This document shows positions 1-8,850 of a stretch of 59,942 nucleotides of DNA, in pieces. A program made the translations under genes and the position numbers. Source of the DNA: Avoscillospira sp045652125 (lineage in GTDB: Bacteria; Bacillota; Clostridia; Oscillospirales; Oscillospiraceae); assembly GCA_045652125.1 (NCBI GenBank), contig JAZRTT010000041.1:1-59942 (forward strand). Direction: 5' to 3'. The notes below the pieces were generated by a model. That model saw nothing but the letters and a program-made list of their open reading frames with translations, searched no databases and was not told where the DNA came from. The number at the start of each line of letters is the position of its first letter. The first letter of the stretch is position 1.

Positions 1-610
1 GGGCACCGAGACTGCCCCATGCCGAGACGATCAGCGGGCGGTCATCCTCGATTCCCAGTGCCCTGCGTGCCTGCTGCCGGTCACCGTACAGGAAGTCGCC
101 GCGCACGGGCGTTCCGGTGACCAGCACCTTTTCCGGATGGGGATACTGCGCCCGGCTTTCCTCAAAGGACACCATGACCTGATCCACCGCTCCTGCCACC
201 AATCGGGTAGTCAGACCGGGAACGGCATTGGATTCATGGACTGCCGTGGGGATGCCCAGCTTTGCACCCATTTTCAGTGCCGGAAAGCTGGCATAGCCGC
301 CGGTACCCACAATGACATCCGGCTGAAATTCACGAATGATCTTCCCGGCCTTTTTCATAGAACCTGCCATATGCACTGCTGTGGTGATATTATGCCAAAT
401 CCCTGCCGGGGTCAGTTTTCTCTGAAAATTGGAAATTTTCAATGTCTCCAGCCGGAAACCTTCCCGAGGAATCAGCTCCGTTTCCATGCCGTCTTCTGCC
501 CCGACAAAGAGAATTTCACAGTTCCTCTCCCGTTCCATGCACAGTCGTGCCACAGCGACAGCCGGGTTGATGTGGCCGCCGGTGCCGCCGCAGGTAAACA
601 GTATTCGCAA
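1..610 (-). CDS. murG: MurG, lipid II-forming GlcNAc transferase (partial, C-terminus outside window)
   Basis: Adds GlcNAc from UDP-GlcNAc to lipid I at the inner face of the membrane, giving lipid II. About 203 N-terminal residues are visible of a usual length near 360. The start is a TTG codon (610-608) behind a GAGAGGAGAGGG ribosome site; translation begins MRILFTCGGTGGHINPAVAVA, with the GGTGGH glycine loop of GT28 transferases at residues 8-13 that contacts the lipid acceptor. The window edge cuts in a WGSLGA stretch that corresponds to the usual GGSLGA nucleotide-sugar loop at the start of the second Rossmann domain. It is the last visible gene of the dcw cluster, 48 bases after ftsW, but separated from it by an intrinsic-terminator-like hairpin. 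Identity is secure. Confidence 0.93.
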   Translation of the reverse strand, partial: MRILFTCGGTGGHINPAVAVARLCMERERNCEILFVGAEDGMETELIPREGFRLETLKISNFQRKLTPAGIWHNITTAVHMAGSMKKAGKIIREFQPDVIVGTGGYASFPALKMGAKLGIPTAVHESNAVPGLTTRLVAGAVDQVMVSFEESRAQYPHPEKVLVTGTPVRGDFLYGDRQQARRALGIEDDRPLIVSAWGSLGA

Positions 611-627
611 AATACCCTCTCCTCTCG

Positions 628-654
628 AAAAAAGGGCGGCAAAGCCGCCCTTTT
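628..654 (-). terminator. Intrinsic-terminator-like hairpin between ftsW and murG
   Basis: Read on the minus strand, a 7-base GC stem (GGGCGGC, 3-base loop, GCCGCCC; the full pairing with A/T flanks is 11 bases) is followed directly by six T residues. It lies right after the ftsW stop and right before the murG ribosome site. There is no room for a new promoter between it and the murG start, so murG must depend on read-through or on a promoter inside ftsW. Confidence 0.75.
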
Positions 655-658
655 GCTG

Positions 659-1852
659 TTAAGTAGATGTCAGCAGTTGATTGTCGCTTTGCCGGGACAC
701 GCTGAGAATCAGCCCCATTTCAAACAACTGCATCAAAAGTGCCGTAACGCCGTAAGAGAAAAACGGCAGGGAGATGCCCGTTGCAGGCAGAAAATTGGTG
801 ACCACACCCACATTGAAAAACACCTGCAAAGCGAGGAGTGTGGAAATGCCGGCGGCCAACAATGCGCCAAACCGATCCTTGGCGTGGAGGGCGATCCAGT
901 AACCGCGAAGGATAAGCATCATAAACAGCAATATGATGACCACGGCACCAACAAAGCCCAGTTCTTCACAGACTACGGGGAAAATATAGTCGTTATGTTC
1001 TTCCGGCAGGTATAAATATTTCTGCCGTCCACGACCAAGGCCCAGGCCCATGAGGCCGCCGGACCCGATTGCATAAAGAGACTGAATGATCTGATAACCT
1101 GCACCACGGGGATCCGACCACGGATCCCGCCATGCAACAATACGGTCTGCCGCGTAACCCATGGTGCTGAGATATAAAATGCCCAGCAGCGCCACAGCAC
1201 CCAGGCCAATGGCAAACCATTTCATCTGAACACCGCCGAGAAACAGCATGGCAGCCGCCACACAGCACAAAATGATAATGCCGGACAGATGCTTTTGCAG
1301 CACCAATGTCAAAACCAGAAATCCCAGAATGCCAACAAAGGGAATCAGTGTATGAACATCCTTCATTTTATCCCGATAACGGGAGATCATAGCCGCAAAG
1401 CTCATGATCACGGCAAGTTTTGCCACTTCAGACGGCTGGAACCGAATACCTGCCACCTGAATCCACCGGGTAGCACCGCCGCCGGTCAGACCGATCAGCG
1501 GGGTCAAAAGCATCAGCACGCCGGTACCCAACAGAATGGGAAGTGCCAACCTCCGCCAAAGCTGATAGTTCACCCGACTGACAAACAGCATAATGCCGAT
1601 ACCCACCAGAGCAAAGAACCCCTGACGGGCAAAATAATAGGTGGAGCTTCCCTGGGTGGCATAGGCCGAAGCATAACTGGCAGAAAACATCATAATGATA
1701 CCGATGAGTACCAGCAGAACAGTCAGGATCAGAAACGGCATATCCAGCATACCGCGCTCATCCAGAATGATTTTCTCCCGGGGTTCGCTCTGCTGTTCCC
1801 CCTGAGGCAGGCGCTCCTGCCGGGATGTTGAAAATTGAACCGATTTACCCAT
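659..1852 (-). CDS. ftsW: FtsW, SEDS-family peptidoglycan polymerase of the divisome
   Basis: A 397-residue polytopic membrane protein of the SEDS family. It polymerises glycan strands from lipid II together with a class B penicillin-binding protein, here presumably the SpoVD/FtsI product of the same operon. The cytoplasmic N-terminus (about 35 residues, charged) is followed by about ten hydrophobic segments. Family marks seen: GGATRWIQVAGIRFQPSE near residue 125, the EHNDYIFPVVCEELGF loop near residue 288, and TGISLPFFSYG near residue 358. The start is ATG with a strong GGAAAGGAGG site. It follows mraY by 18 bases. Orthologues in spore formers include SpoVE; the position inside the dcw cluster and the family alone cannot separate FtsW from SpoVE. 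Confidence 0.92.
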   Translation of the reverse strand: MGKSVQFSTSRQERLPQGEQQSEPREKIILDERGMLDMPFLILTVLLVLIGIIMMFSASYASAYATQGSSTYYFARQGFFALVGIGIMLFVSRVNYQLWRRLALPILLGTGVLMLLTPLIGLTGGGATRWIQVAGIRFQPSEVAKLAVIMSFAAMISRYRDKMKDVHTLIPFVGILGFLVLTLVLQKHLSGIIILCCVAAAMLFLGGVQMKWFAIGLGAVALLGILYLSTMGYAADRIVAWRDPWSDPRGAGYQIIQSLYAIGSGGLMGLGLGRGRQKYLYLPEEHNDYIFPVVCEELGFVGAVVIILLFMMLILRGYWIALHAKDRFGALLAAGISTLLALQVFFNVGVVTNFLPATGISLPFFSYGVTALLMQLFEMGLILSVSRQSDNQLLTST

Positions 1853-1870
1853 GGGCGCCTCCTTTCCTCA

Positions 1871-2851
1871 TTAAAATTGGGATGTTACTCCCAACCATGC
1901 AAGAACACACATAACAACTGTGATTCCGGTGAATACACAGAAAATTTTCACTTCGCTCCAGCCGCCCATTTCAAAATGGTGATGGATAGGGGTCATGCGG
2001 AAAATACGCTTACCGTGGGTCAACTTAAAATAGCCCACCTGCAAAATTACAGACAGCGCCTCTGCAATATAAATGATGCCAATAAGCAAAAGTACCAAAG
2101 GCAGATCCAGAGCAAAGGCCATACCACACACAGCACCGCCTAAAAACAGCGATCCCGTATCACCCATGAACACCTTGGCAGGATGAAAATTGTAACACAA
2201 AAATCCCAAAAGTCCGCCCACCAGAGCGGCCGGAAACAGCGCCAGCGTATGACTGCCCCGGGCATAGGCCGTTACAGCAAAGAATACCATCACAGGCAAA
2301 GTCACGCCGGAAGCCAGCCCATCCACACCGTCTGTCAGGTTTACTGCATTGACACACCCCACGACCACAAAGGTAGCAAAAAGCAAATAAACCACCCAAT
2401 GAACACGGATCGTACAGGAAGTGAAAGGAATGAACAGCTCGCTGCTGAGATTGCCGTTTAGGCGGAGCAGCGCCAGATAAGCCAGAGCCGCAGCCAACTG
2501 CAAAACCAGCTTCTGCAGGGCAGTCAGTCCCAAATTCCGTTTCAGTTTGACCTTAACAAAATCATCCGCAAAGCCGATGATCCCGAAAATCATCGAAAAT
2601 CCCAATACCATCAAGTGTTCGTAAGTGCCGGCTGTCATGGCTGTCCAGCCCCCTGCAACCACGCAGATCGCTGCCGCAGCAATGAATATGACCCCGCCCA
2701 TGGTTGGGGTTCCGGCTTTGGTGCTGTGCCATTGGGGGCCGATTTCGCGGATCGACTGTCCCGCCTTCATCGCCCGGAGTGCAGGAATGACGATCAGTCC
2801 AAGGAGCGCACTTATGGCAAAGGAAAAAAGCATCGTAATAAGAACAGGCAT
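1871..2851 (-). CDS. mraY: MraY, phospho-MurNAc-pentapeptide translocase
   Basis: Transfers phospho-MurNAc-pentapeptide from UDP to undecaprenyl phosphate, making lipid I, the first membrane step of peptidoglycan synthesis. The 326-residue length and about ten membrane segments are typical. Diagnostic motifs: paired aspartates in GFADDFVK (residues 96-97), NLTDGVDG (171-178) with the magnesium-binding aspartate, and the HHHFE loop close to the C-terminus. The start ATG has an AAAGGGAA ribosome site. murF ends 70 bases upstream; ftsW begins 18 bases downstream. Confidence 0.96.
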   Translation of the reverse strand: MPVLITMLFSFAISALLGLIVIPALRAMKAGQSIREIGPQWHSTKAGTPTMGGVIFIAAAAICVVAGGWTAMTAGTYEHLMVLGFSMIFGIIGFADDFVKVKLKRNLGLTALQKLVLQLAAALAYLALLRLNGNLSSELFIPFTSCTIRVHWVVYLLFATFVVVGCVNAVNLTDGVDGLASGVTLPVMVFFAVTAYARGSHTLALFPAALVGGLLGFLCYNFHPAKVFMGDTGSLFLGGAVCGMAFALDLPLVLLLIGIIYIAEALSVILQVGYFKLTHGKRIFRMTPIHHHFEMGGWSEVKIFCVFTGITVVMCVLAWLGVTSQF

Positions 2852-2921
2852 GGAGAGTTCCCTTTCCGATCGTTTCTGCAGAATTCAAATCAACATATTA
2901 TGAAAGATTTCCCAGAAGATG

Positions 2922-4298
2922 TCAATCATTTTCCTTAGATTCCAAAAATTGATGCAATACTTCTTCCATATGCATCCCCCGGCTTCCTTTGAACAAAAGA
3001 ACATCACCGGGCTTTGCCATTCGCTTGAGGGTCTTGAGCATATCTTCCTGATTGTCAAAATGCAGCGTCCGCTTGGGATTCATTCCGCCGGTAATGGCAC
3101 CGGTAATGATACGCACTGAGTGTTCGCCATAGGCCAAGATCAAATCAGACACGCCGGCAGCCAGCCGTCCGATACGGTAATGCTCCGCCATGGCTCGACT
3201 GCCCAATTCCAACATATCTCCCAGCACGGCAATTCGATGGCCCTGTGTCTTGTGTTCTCCCAGCACCCGCAGTGCAGCCTCCATAGACTCCGGTCCTGCG
3301 TTATAGCAATCCTCGATCACCGTAAAGCCCTTATCCTCAAAAATATTCTGCCGCATGCCGGTGTTGCGGAACAGTCCCAGCTGATACTGGATGCTTTCCG
3401 GGCTGACGCCGCTGAGCAGGCCGACTGTAACGGCTGCCAATGCATTATAGACCATGTGGCGCCCTTCCTGAGGGACAAAGATCTGGAACTTCCGGTCCAG
3501 TCCCCGAACCGTAAAGTACACGCCGCCGTCGATTTGACGCAAATCCTCCGCAATTACATCGCAGCGTTCATTTTCAATGCCGAAATAAACCCGTCGGTGA
3601 GTGCCCTCGCGCAAATTCCAAAGCAGCGGCTCATCGCCGTTAAACACGGCAACACCATCGGGATGGATCCCTTCCATGATCTCCAGCTTGGCCCGGAGGA
3701 TTCCTTCCCGGGTACCCAAGTGTTCAATATGCATCGTGCCAATGTTGGTGATGACCACCAGATTGGGGCGGGCAATGGAAGTCAGATACGCCATTTCCCC
3801 AAAATGGTTCATGCCCAGCTCCAGCACCGCCATCTGCGTGTCCGCAGGCATATCCATGATCGTAATGGGCAAACCCAGATCATTGTTGTGATTATCCCGA
3901 GTTTTGGAAACCCGGTATTTACCCGACAGAATGCAGGAGATCATTTCTTTGGTTGTAGTTTTGCCCACAGAACCCGTAATGGCCACCACAGAGACATCCG
4001 TCTGTGCCCGGTATTCCTTGGCAATTCTTCCGTAGGCCTTTAGAGTGTCATCCACCACGATCTGCGGAATCCCACAGGGCACCGGTCGGCAGACCAATGC
4101 CGCCACAGCCCCGGCTTTCCATGCGCTTTCCACGAAATCATGACCATCTGCCCGACTGCCGGGAAGTGCAACAAAGAGATCTCCGGCCTTTACTTTGCGG
4201 GAATCATGCTGCATGCCCGTAATAGTCCCTACAGAATCAGCAGGCTGCAGATCGCCCTCACTCCATTGACTCAACTGCTTTAATGTCAGTTCTTTCAT
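2922..4298 (-). CDS. murF: MurF, UDP-MurNAc-tripeptide:D-Ala-D-Ala ligase
   Basis: Cytoplasmic ATP-dependent ligase that adds D-Ala-D-Ala to UDP-MurNAc-tripeptide. The 458 residues show the three Mur-ligase domains: an N-terminal nucleotide-sugar domain beginning with HDSRKVKAGDLFVALPG, a central ATPase domain with the P-loop GSVGKTTT (residues 109-116), and a C-terminal domain with NAGPESM and AVLGDMLELG. The start ATG follows a GAGGT site 8 bases after the murE stop, indicating tight coupling. The product feeds MraY, the next gene. Confidence 0.96.
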   Translation of the reverse strand: MKELTLKQLSQWSEGDLQPADSVGTITGMQHDSRKVKAGDLFVALPGSRADGHDFVESAWKAGAVAALVCRPVPCGIPQIVVDDTLKAYGRIAKEYRAQTDVSVVAITGSVGKTTTKEMISCILSGKYRVSKTRDNHNNDLGLPITIMDMPADTQMAVLELGMNHFGEMAYLTSIARPNLVVITNIGTMHIEHLGTREGILRAKLEIMEGIHPDGVAVFNGDEPLLWNLREGTHRRVYFGIENERCDVIAEDLRQIDGGVYFTVRGLDRKFQIFVPQEGRHMVYNALAAVTVGLLSGVSPESIQYQLGLFRNTGMRQNIFEDKGFTVIEDCYNAGPESMEAALRVLGEHKTQGHRIAVLGDMLELGSRAMAEHYRIGRLAAGVSDLILAYGEHSVRIITGAITGGMNPKRTLHFDNQEDMLKTLKRMAKPGDVLLFKGSRGMHMEEVLHQFLESKEND

Positions 4299-4306
4299 AT
4301 ATTACC

Positions 4307-5752
4307 TCAATTCCCCAGCAAATGTGCGGCGACTTCTTCCCGCTCATCCAGATGGAATTTCTCATAACCGATCTCCTGATAGGTTTCATGACCCTTTCCC
4401 GCCAGAACGATCACATCACCGGGCAAAGCATGGTCCATCGCCCAGCGTATGGCCTGACGGCGGTTTTCAATGACCGTACAGGGCGTTTCGTACTCTTTTA
4501 CGCCCACCATGATCTGATCGATGATTTTCATGGGATCCTCCGTGCGGGGGTTATCGGAAGTAACCACCACCAGATCCGAGAGCTGTGCTCCGATACGGCC
4601 CATAATGGGTCGCTTGATGGGGTCTCTGTCTCCACCACAGCCAAAAACGGCAATTACACGGCCTTTGCAGAAACCCCGAACGGTTTTCAAAATGTTTTCC
4701 AAACTGTCCGGTGTATGGGAATAGTCAATGAGCACCGTATAATCCTTACCCGGAGTGGGAACCACTTCCGCTCTGCCGTTGACCCCCTGTGCCGTTGCAA
4801 GAGACTCAGCGATCTGCGGCAGGGTCAGCCCCAGACTCAGTGCTGCACCTATAACGCCCAGGGCATTGTACACAGAAAAAGCACCGGGAATCTGCAGTTC
4901 AGCGGAAACCGTCCAGTTTTTATAGGTGGCATCAAAATCCACCTTATTGGCACTGAGCTGCACATGTCCGGCATCCAGATCCGCCTGTTTGCCAGCAGCG
5001 GAATAGGTCATAACGGAACATTTGGCATCCCGAATCATCGCTTCTGCCGCCGGATCATCCAAATTGATGACGCCGTGGTCACAAATGGAAAACAGCATAG
5101 CTTTCGCTTTGCGGTATTCCTCCATTGTCTTATGAAAATCCAGATGGTCCTGAGTAAGGTTGGTAAATACACCGGTATGAAAATGCACACCTGCCACCCG
5201 GTGCAGGCAAAGTGCATGAGACGAAACCTCCATGATCACATGCGTACAGCCGGCATCCAGCATCTTTCGGAACAGTTCCTGCAGCTCATAACTCTCCGGT
5301 GTGGTGCGCTCTGTATGAAGCACCGTATCTCCGATCATGTTCTGAATGGTCCCCACCAGACCCACCTTGACCCCAAGTGCATCTTCCAGAATATGTTTCA
5401 GCAGATAGGTACTGGTGGTTTTGCCGTTGGTGCCGGTGATTCCGATCATGGTCATATGGTCAGCAGGGTGTCCAAACCAGTTGCTGCTGGCCTGTGCCAG
5501 ACCCAAACGGGTATCGGCAATGCGTATAAACGCACCCTGTGCAGGCGCCTGCTCACATAACACGGCAGCAGCACCCTTTTCCATCGCCATGGGAATATAT
5601 CTGTGTCCGTCTGCAGCAAAGCCGGAAACCGCCACAAACAGATTTCCGGGGCGCACCGATCTGGAATCATAGGAAATACCCGTGATCTCCATATCCATGT
5701 CTGCCCTGTATTCCAGCAAGGAAATACCCTGCAGCACATCTTTCAGTTTCAC
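4307..5752 (-). CDS. murE: MurE, UDP-MurNAc-L-Ala-D-Glu:meso-diaminopimelate ligase
   Basis: Adds the third amino acid of the peptidoglycan stem. The P-loop GTNGKTT is at residues 107-113. The C-terminal domain holds DNPRTEDP, and the DNPR form of this motif is the known signature for meso-diaminopimelate rather than lysine, so the wall is predicted to be A1gamma-type. This agrees with a diaminopimelate decarboxylase (lysA) at 25001-26296. The start codon is GTG (5752-5750) behind AAAGGAGG. Length 481 residues is normal. Confidence 0.95.
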   Translation of the reverse strand: MKLKDVLQGISLLEYRADMDMEITGISYDSRSVRPGNLFVAVSGFAADGHRYIPMAMEKGAAAVLCEQAPAQGAFIRIADTRLGLAQASSNWFGHPADHMTMIGITGTNGKTTSTYLLKHILEDALGVKVGLVGTIQNMIGDTVLHTERTTPESYELQELFRKMLDAGCTHVIMEVSSHALCLHRVAGVHFHTGVFTNLTQDHLDFHKTMEEYRKAKAMLFSICDHGVINLDDPAAEAMIRDAKCSVMTYSAAGKQADLDAGHVQLSANKVDFDATYKNWTVSAELQIPGAFSVYNALGVIGAALSLGLTLPQIAESLATAQGVNGRAEVVPTPGKDYTVLIDYSHTPDSLENILKTVRGFCKGRVIAVFGCGGDRDPIKRPIMGRIGAQLSDLVVVTSDNPRTEDPMKIIDQIMVGVKEYETPCTVIENRRQAIRWAMDHALPGDVIVLAGKGHETYQEIGYEKFHLDEREEVAAHLLGN

Positions 5753-5779
5753 AAAAAGCCTCCTTTGGCATAAAACGGA

Positions 5780-8182
5780 TCAATCCTGTGCGGTGAAATC
5801 CGTGAATTCCACAGTCACCGTGGTGCCCGGCTTCACCTGTTCTCCTGCTTCGGGGGATTGATAGGTAGCAGTAACATTGTAGGCAGCCTGATTGACACCT
5901 GTAATGAGCATATAAAGCCCTTCCCGAGCCGCCAGCTGATTGGCCGATACCAGTGTCATACCGGAGAAATCCGGCACAGTAACCTTCTCGTTGGGTGCTT
6001 CCTGGCTGAAATAGATGATCACTTCCGACTTGCCGGGAATCAACGCGTGGGGTGCGGGAATCTGTCCCATGACCACAGCGCCCTCTCCCACCCGGCGGTA
6101 GGTAAAGCTCTTTTCCTGCAGAGCCGTTGCAGCCTCTGCCTCGGTCATGCCGGTAAGATCAGGAACTGCCAGGGTGATCAGGTTCAGGTCTTCATCGGAC
6201 ACATCCGGTTCAATGCCCAGATAGGGCAGAATATCTGTCATAATATGAGATACCGTCGGTGCAGCCATCGCACCGCCGCCGATCATCAGCCCCGTCTCCC
6301 GGCTGGGAGAATCCAAAACGACCAGAACCGCATATTTGGGATCATCAATCGGTGCCACACCCACGAAGGAACAAATCTTGTCTTCGGTCCGTTCACCGTT
6401 TTCATCGAACACGTCGATCTTTTCCGAAGTGCCGGTCTTGCCGCCGACCCGGTAGCCGGGTACGCTGCCCTTGCCGCCGGTACCGTCGCTGACCACGTAC
6501 TCCATCATTTCCCGCATGGCCGCAGAGGTTTCTTCGCTAATCACCTGCCGCAAGACTGTGGTTTCCGTTTTCTGCACGGTATTACCGGACGGATCCTGCA
6601 CCTGTGCAACAATGTGGGGCTGTACCAAATATCCGCCGTTGACCACAGCGGAGATAGCTCTTATCAGCTGAATGGGTGTGATACGGAAGGTCTGGCCGAA
6701 GGAGGATGAAATCAGGGATGCCGTGGAATCCGGGTTTACATAATTCTTTCTTCCAAAGAACAGACCGTTGGCTTCTCCGGGAAGATCCATCCCCGTTTTT
6801 TCCAGAAAACCAAAATCTTTCACATATTCATAAAACAAGTCGCCGCCCATTCGAATACCGATGGTGGCAAAAGAAGGGTTGCAGGAGCCTGCCAATGCCT
6901 GCTTGAGATCCACATCTCCGTGTCCTACGGTCTTCCAGCAGTCCACCGGCTGTTCACGGCCATAGAACATATGTCCAAAACCATTGCAGTGGAAATGGTC
7001 GTTTTCCGTAACCACACCGCTGTCCAAGCCTGCCGCCAGAGTAATGAGTTTGAATACCGAACCGGGTTCATAACCATCGGACACACAGCGGTTTCTCCAC
7101 TGTGCCAAACGGGCTGCCGCAATTCTCTGATTGTATTCTTCCAGAGATTTCTGATAGGCACGGCTGTCCTCATCGAACCGGATGGCATCCTGATAGAGAT
7201 CTTCCAGCTCTTCCCGAAGGGAATCATCGTAAATCTCCAGATAATTGTTGGGGTCATAGCCGCCCAACGTCGCCATGGCCAATACCTCGCCCGTATCGAC
7301 CTCCATGACGATACCGCATGCCCCATTTCGCACATCGTACTTAGCAATGGCTTCTTCCAGATTCTTTTCCACATAGTATTGAACCGTTGTATCCAGCGTC
7401 AGAACCAAAGAATTGCCATCTGTGGCATCGTAGTATTTTTCGTAAGTATAAAGCATCTCGGAGCCATCGTTTCCTTTGGTGGTGATGACTGCCCCGGCGG
7501 TGCCGGTGAGCGCATTGTCGTAATAAGCCTCCAGCCCTTCCGCGCCCACATTATCCGAGCGGACAAAGCCCATGATCTGGCTGGCCAGAGAACCATAGGG
7601 ATAATATCTCTGGGAATCCACCTCCAGGTTGATGATTCCGGAAAGATCATGTTCATTGATCAATTCCCGAACCTTCTGGGCTGTTTCCTCCGGCACTTTT
7701 CTCTTGACTACTTTGTAGTAATAGGCGGTATCTGTGGCCTGCTCCCGAACAAATTCCGGATCCACGTCCAATAACTCCGCCAGACTCCTTGCAATAAAAT
7801 CCACAGAAACGGCAGAATTGTATGCCTTTCCGTCCTCCCGTTTCTCGTCTTCCTCCTTGATCGCCCGCGCCAGCGCATTGGGGTCTAAAAATATGGTTTC
7901 CACCGTGGAGGAGGATGCAAGAATGTTCATGTTGCGATCATAGACCATGCCGCGGGATGCGGTCAGCGTTGTACTTCTGGTCTGGTTTTCAATCGCCCAC
8001 TCCTCATACTGGTCATGCTCCACGATCATCAGGTTATACAAGGTAGCAATCAGTGGGACAAAAAGAACGATTCCGCACAGAAGCATTAAAATCAGGGTCC
8101 GCTTCAAAATGGTTCGGTTGGCCCGTTCCCGTGCTGTTTCCCGCTGTTTGTTTTCGCTCCGTTTCAATGATTTTCTGGCCAT
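5780..8182 (-). CDS. spoVD: SpoVD/FtsI-type class B penicillin-binding protein with two PASTA domains
   Basis: Transpeptidase that cross-links peptidoglycan at the septum or in the spore cortex, anchored by one N-terminal membrane helix (about residues 28-50). Catalytic motifs are complete: SVFK (375-378, nucleophile serine), SCN (433-435) and KTGT (582-585). Two PASTA domains lie at about 671-726 and 735-795. A charged insert of about 50 residues (316-365) rich in Glu and Arg precedes the SxxK motif. The start is the ATG at 8182, with GGAAAGGA correctly spaced; an in-frame ATG at 8221 would extend the protein into the palindromic repeat at 8208-8280 and lacks a ribosome site. Whether it serves vegetative division (FtsI) or cortex synthesis (SpoVD) cannot be told from sequence. 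Confidence 0.92.
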   Translation of the reverse strand: MARKSLKRSENKQRETARERANRTILKRTLILMLLCGIVLFVPLIATLYNLMIVEHDQYEEWAIENQTRSTTLTASRGMVYDRNMNILASSSTVETIFLDPNALARAIKEEDEKREDGKAYNSAVSVDFIARSLAELLDVDPEFVREQATDTAYYYKVVKRKVPEETAQKVRELINEHDLSGIINLEVDSQRYYPYGSLASQIMGFVRSDNVGAEGLEAYYDNALTGTAGAVITTKGNDGSEMLYTYEKYYDATDGNSLVLTLDTTVQYYVEKNLEEAIAKYDVRNGACGIVMEVDTGEVLAMATLGGYDPNNYLEIYDDSLREELEDLYQDAIRFDEDSRAYQKSLEEYNQRIAAARLAQWRNRCVSDGYEPGSVFKLITLAAGLDSGVVTENDHFHCNGFGHMFYGREQPVDCWKTVGHGDVDLKQALAGSCNPSFATIGIRMGGDLFYEYVKDFGFLEKTGMDLPGEANGLFFGRKNYVNPDSTASLISSSFGQTFRITPIQLIRAISAVVNGGYLVQPHIVAQVQDPSGNTVQKTETTVLRQVISEETSAAMREMMEYVVSDGTGGKGSVPGYRVGGKTGTSEKIDVFDENGERTEDKICSFVGVAPIDDPKYAVLVVLDSPSRETGLMIGGGAMAAPTVSHIMTDILPYLGIEPDVSDEDLNLITLAVPDLTGMTEAEAATALQEKSFTYRRVGEGAVVMGQIPAPHALIPGKSEVIIYFSQEAPNEKVTVPDFSGMTLVSANQLAAREGLYMLITGVNQAAYNVTATYQSPEAGEQVKPGTTVTVEFTDFTAQD

Positions 8183-8207
8183 GGATGTTCCTTTCCCGAA
8201 AATATCA

Positions 8208-8280
8208 GTAGGGGCACGCATTGCGCGTCCGATGGCTAACAGGTAGACCCTGCCCTCGGACGGCCAATGGCCGCCCCTAC
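8208..8280. repeat. REP/MITE-like imperfect palindrome inside the dcw operon
   Basis: A 73-base element with matching ends GTAGGGGC and GCCCCTAC and inner arms that pair imperfectly: CACGCATTGCGCGTCCG against CGGACGGCCAATGGCCG, each arm itself a small palindrome (GCATTGC, GGCCAATGGCC). It lies in the 126-base gap between ftsL and spoVD. The form resembles the short palindromic repeats scattered between genes in many clostridial genomes; that parallel is from general knowledge. No second copy is seen in this window. Confidence 0.7.
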
Positions 8281-8308
8281 GTTCTGCTTTCTATATTCTA
8301 TCGCGGTC

Positions 8309-8827
8309 TCAGGACAGGTATTCCACCAATCCGCCGGCACTGCTCCGGAATGCATGAAGAACCCGTTCCAGCAAATTGGTCCGATGGGGTACATAAATCT
8401 CTGCCCGGTCACTGCCTGCCAGATTCACATACACGGTCTGTTCCCGGGCGGGGACGGTCAGACCCATCTCCCCTGCCATTCTTTCCACTTCTGCCATATC
8501 GATGCTTCCTTCATAAAGGCTCTCCAGCACCGCCTGTTCCTCCTGCAGGGAGTACAGCTGATTCTCCAGTCTGCCGACCTGCTCCGTGGCTTCGTAAAGC
8601 TGCACATAGCCAAAAATCACCAGAACCATCATACAGGCTGCCACCATCAATCCTACCACGGCAAAGGGAGCAATGGCCGTTTTGGCTTTTACTCTCCGAT
8701 ATCGCTGCGGGGAGACATATTCTTCCGGAAGACCCTGAGGCTGCACCTTAGGGGCTGCGGAACCGCGATAGAGGTCATAAGCGGCAGATCCATTATAAAG
8801 TCCGGTCTGTTCCAGCTTCTTCGCCAT
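8309..8827 (-). CDS. ftsL: FtsL-like septum formation protein
   Basis: A 172-residue bitopic membrane protein in the ftsL slot between rsmH and the class B PBP. It has a cytoplasmic N-terminus of about 55 residues, one membrane helix (about residues 58-80, AVVGLMVAACMMVLVIF), then a coiled-coil stretch (ATEQVGRLENQLYSLQEEQAVLESL) and a short extracytoplasmic tail containing MAEVERMAGEMGLT, typical of FtsL/DivIC partners. FtsL-type proteins link FtsQ/DivIB and DivIC and activate FtsW-FtsI. The start is ATG at 8827 with AGGGAGGAA; a longer in-frame reading overlaps rsmH and is not supported. Sequence similarity in this family is low, so the call rests on topology and position. Confidence 0.82.
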   Translation of the reverse strand: MAKKLEQTGLYNGSAAYDLYRGSAAPKVQPQGLPEEYVSPQRYRRVKAKTAIAPFAVVGLMVAACMMVLVIFGYVQLYEATEQVGRLENQLYSLQEEQAVLESLYEGSIDMAEVERMAGEMGLTVPAREQTVYVNLAGSDRAEIYVPHRTNLLERVLHAFRSSAGGLVEYLS

Positions 8828-8850
8828 GATGGTTCCTCCCTGTTGATTTC

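Noticed and set aside
8183..8221. Start of the SpoVD-like protein at 8221
   Set aside because: The extra 13 codons lie in the palindromic repeat and lack a ribosome site, while ATG at 8182 has GGAAAGGA at proper spacing.
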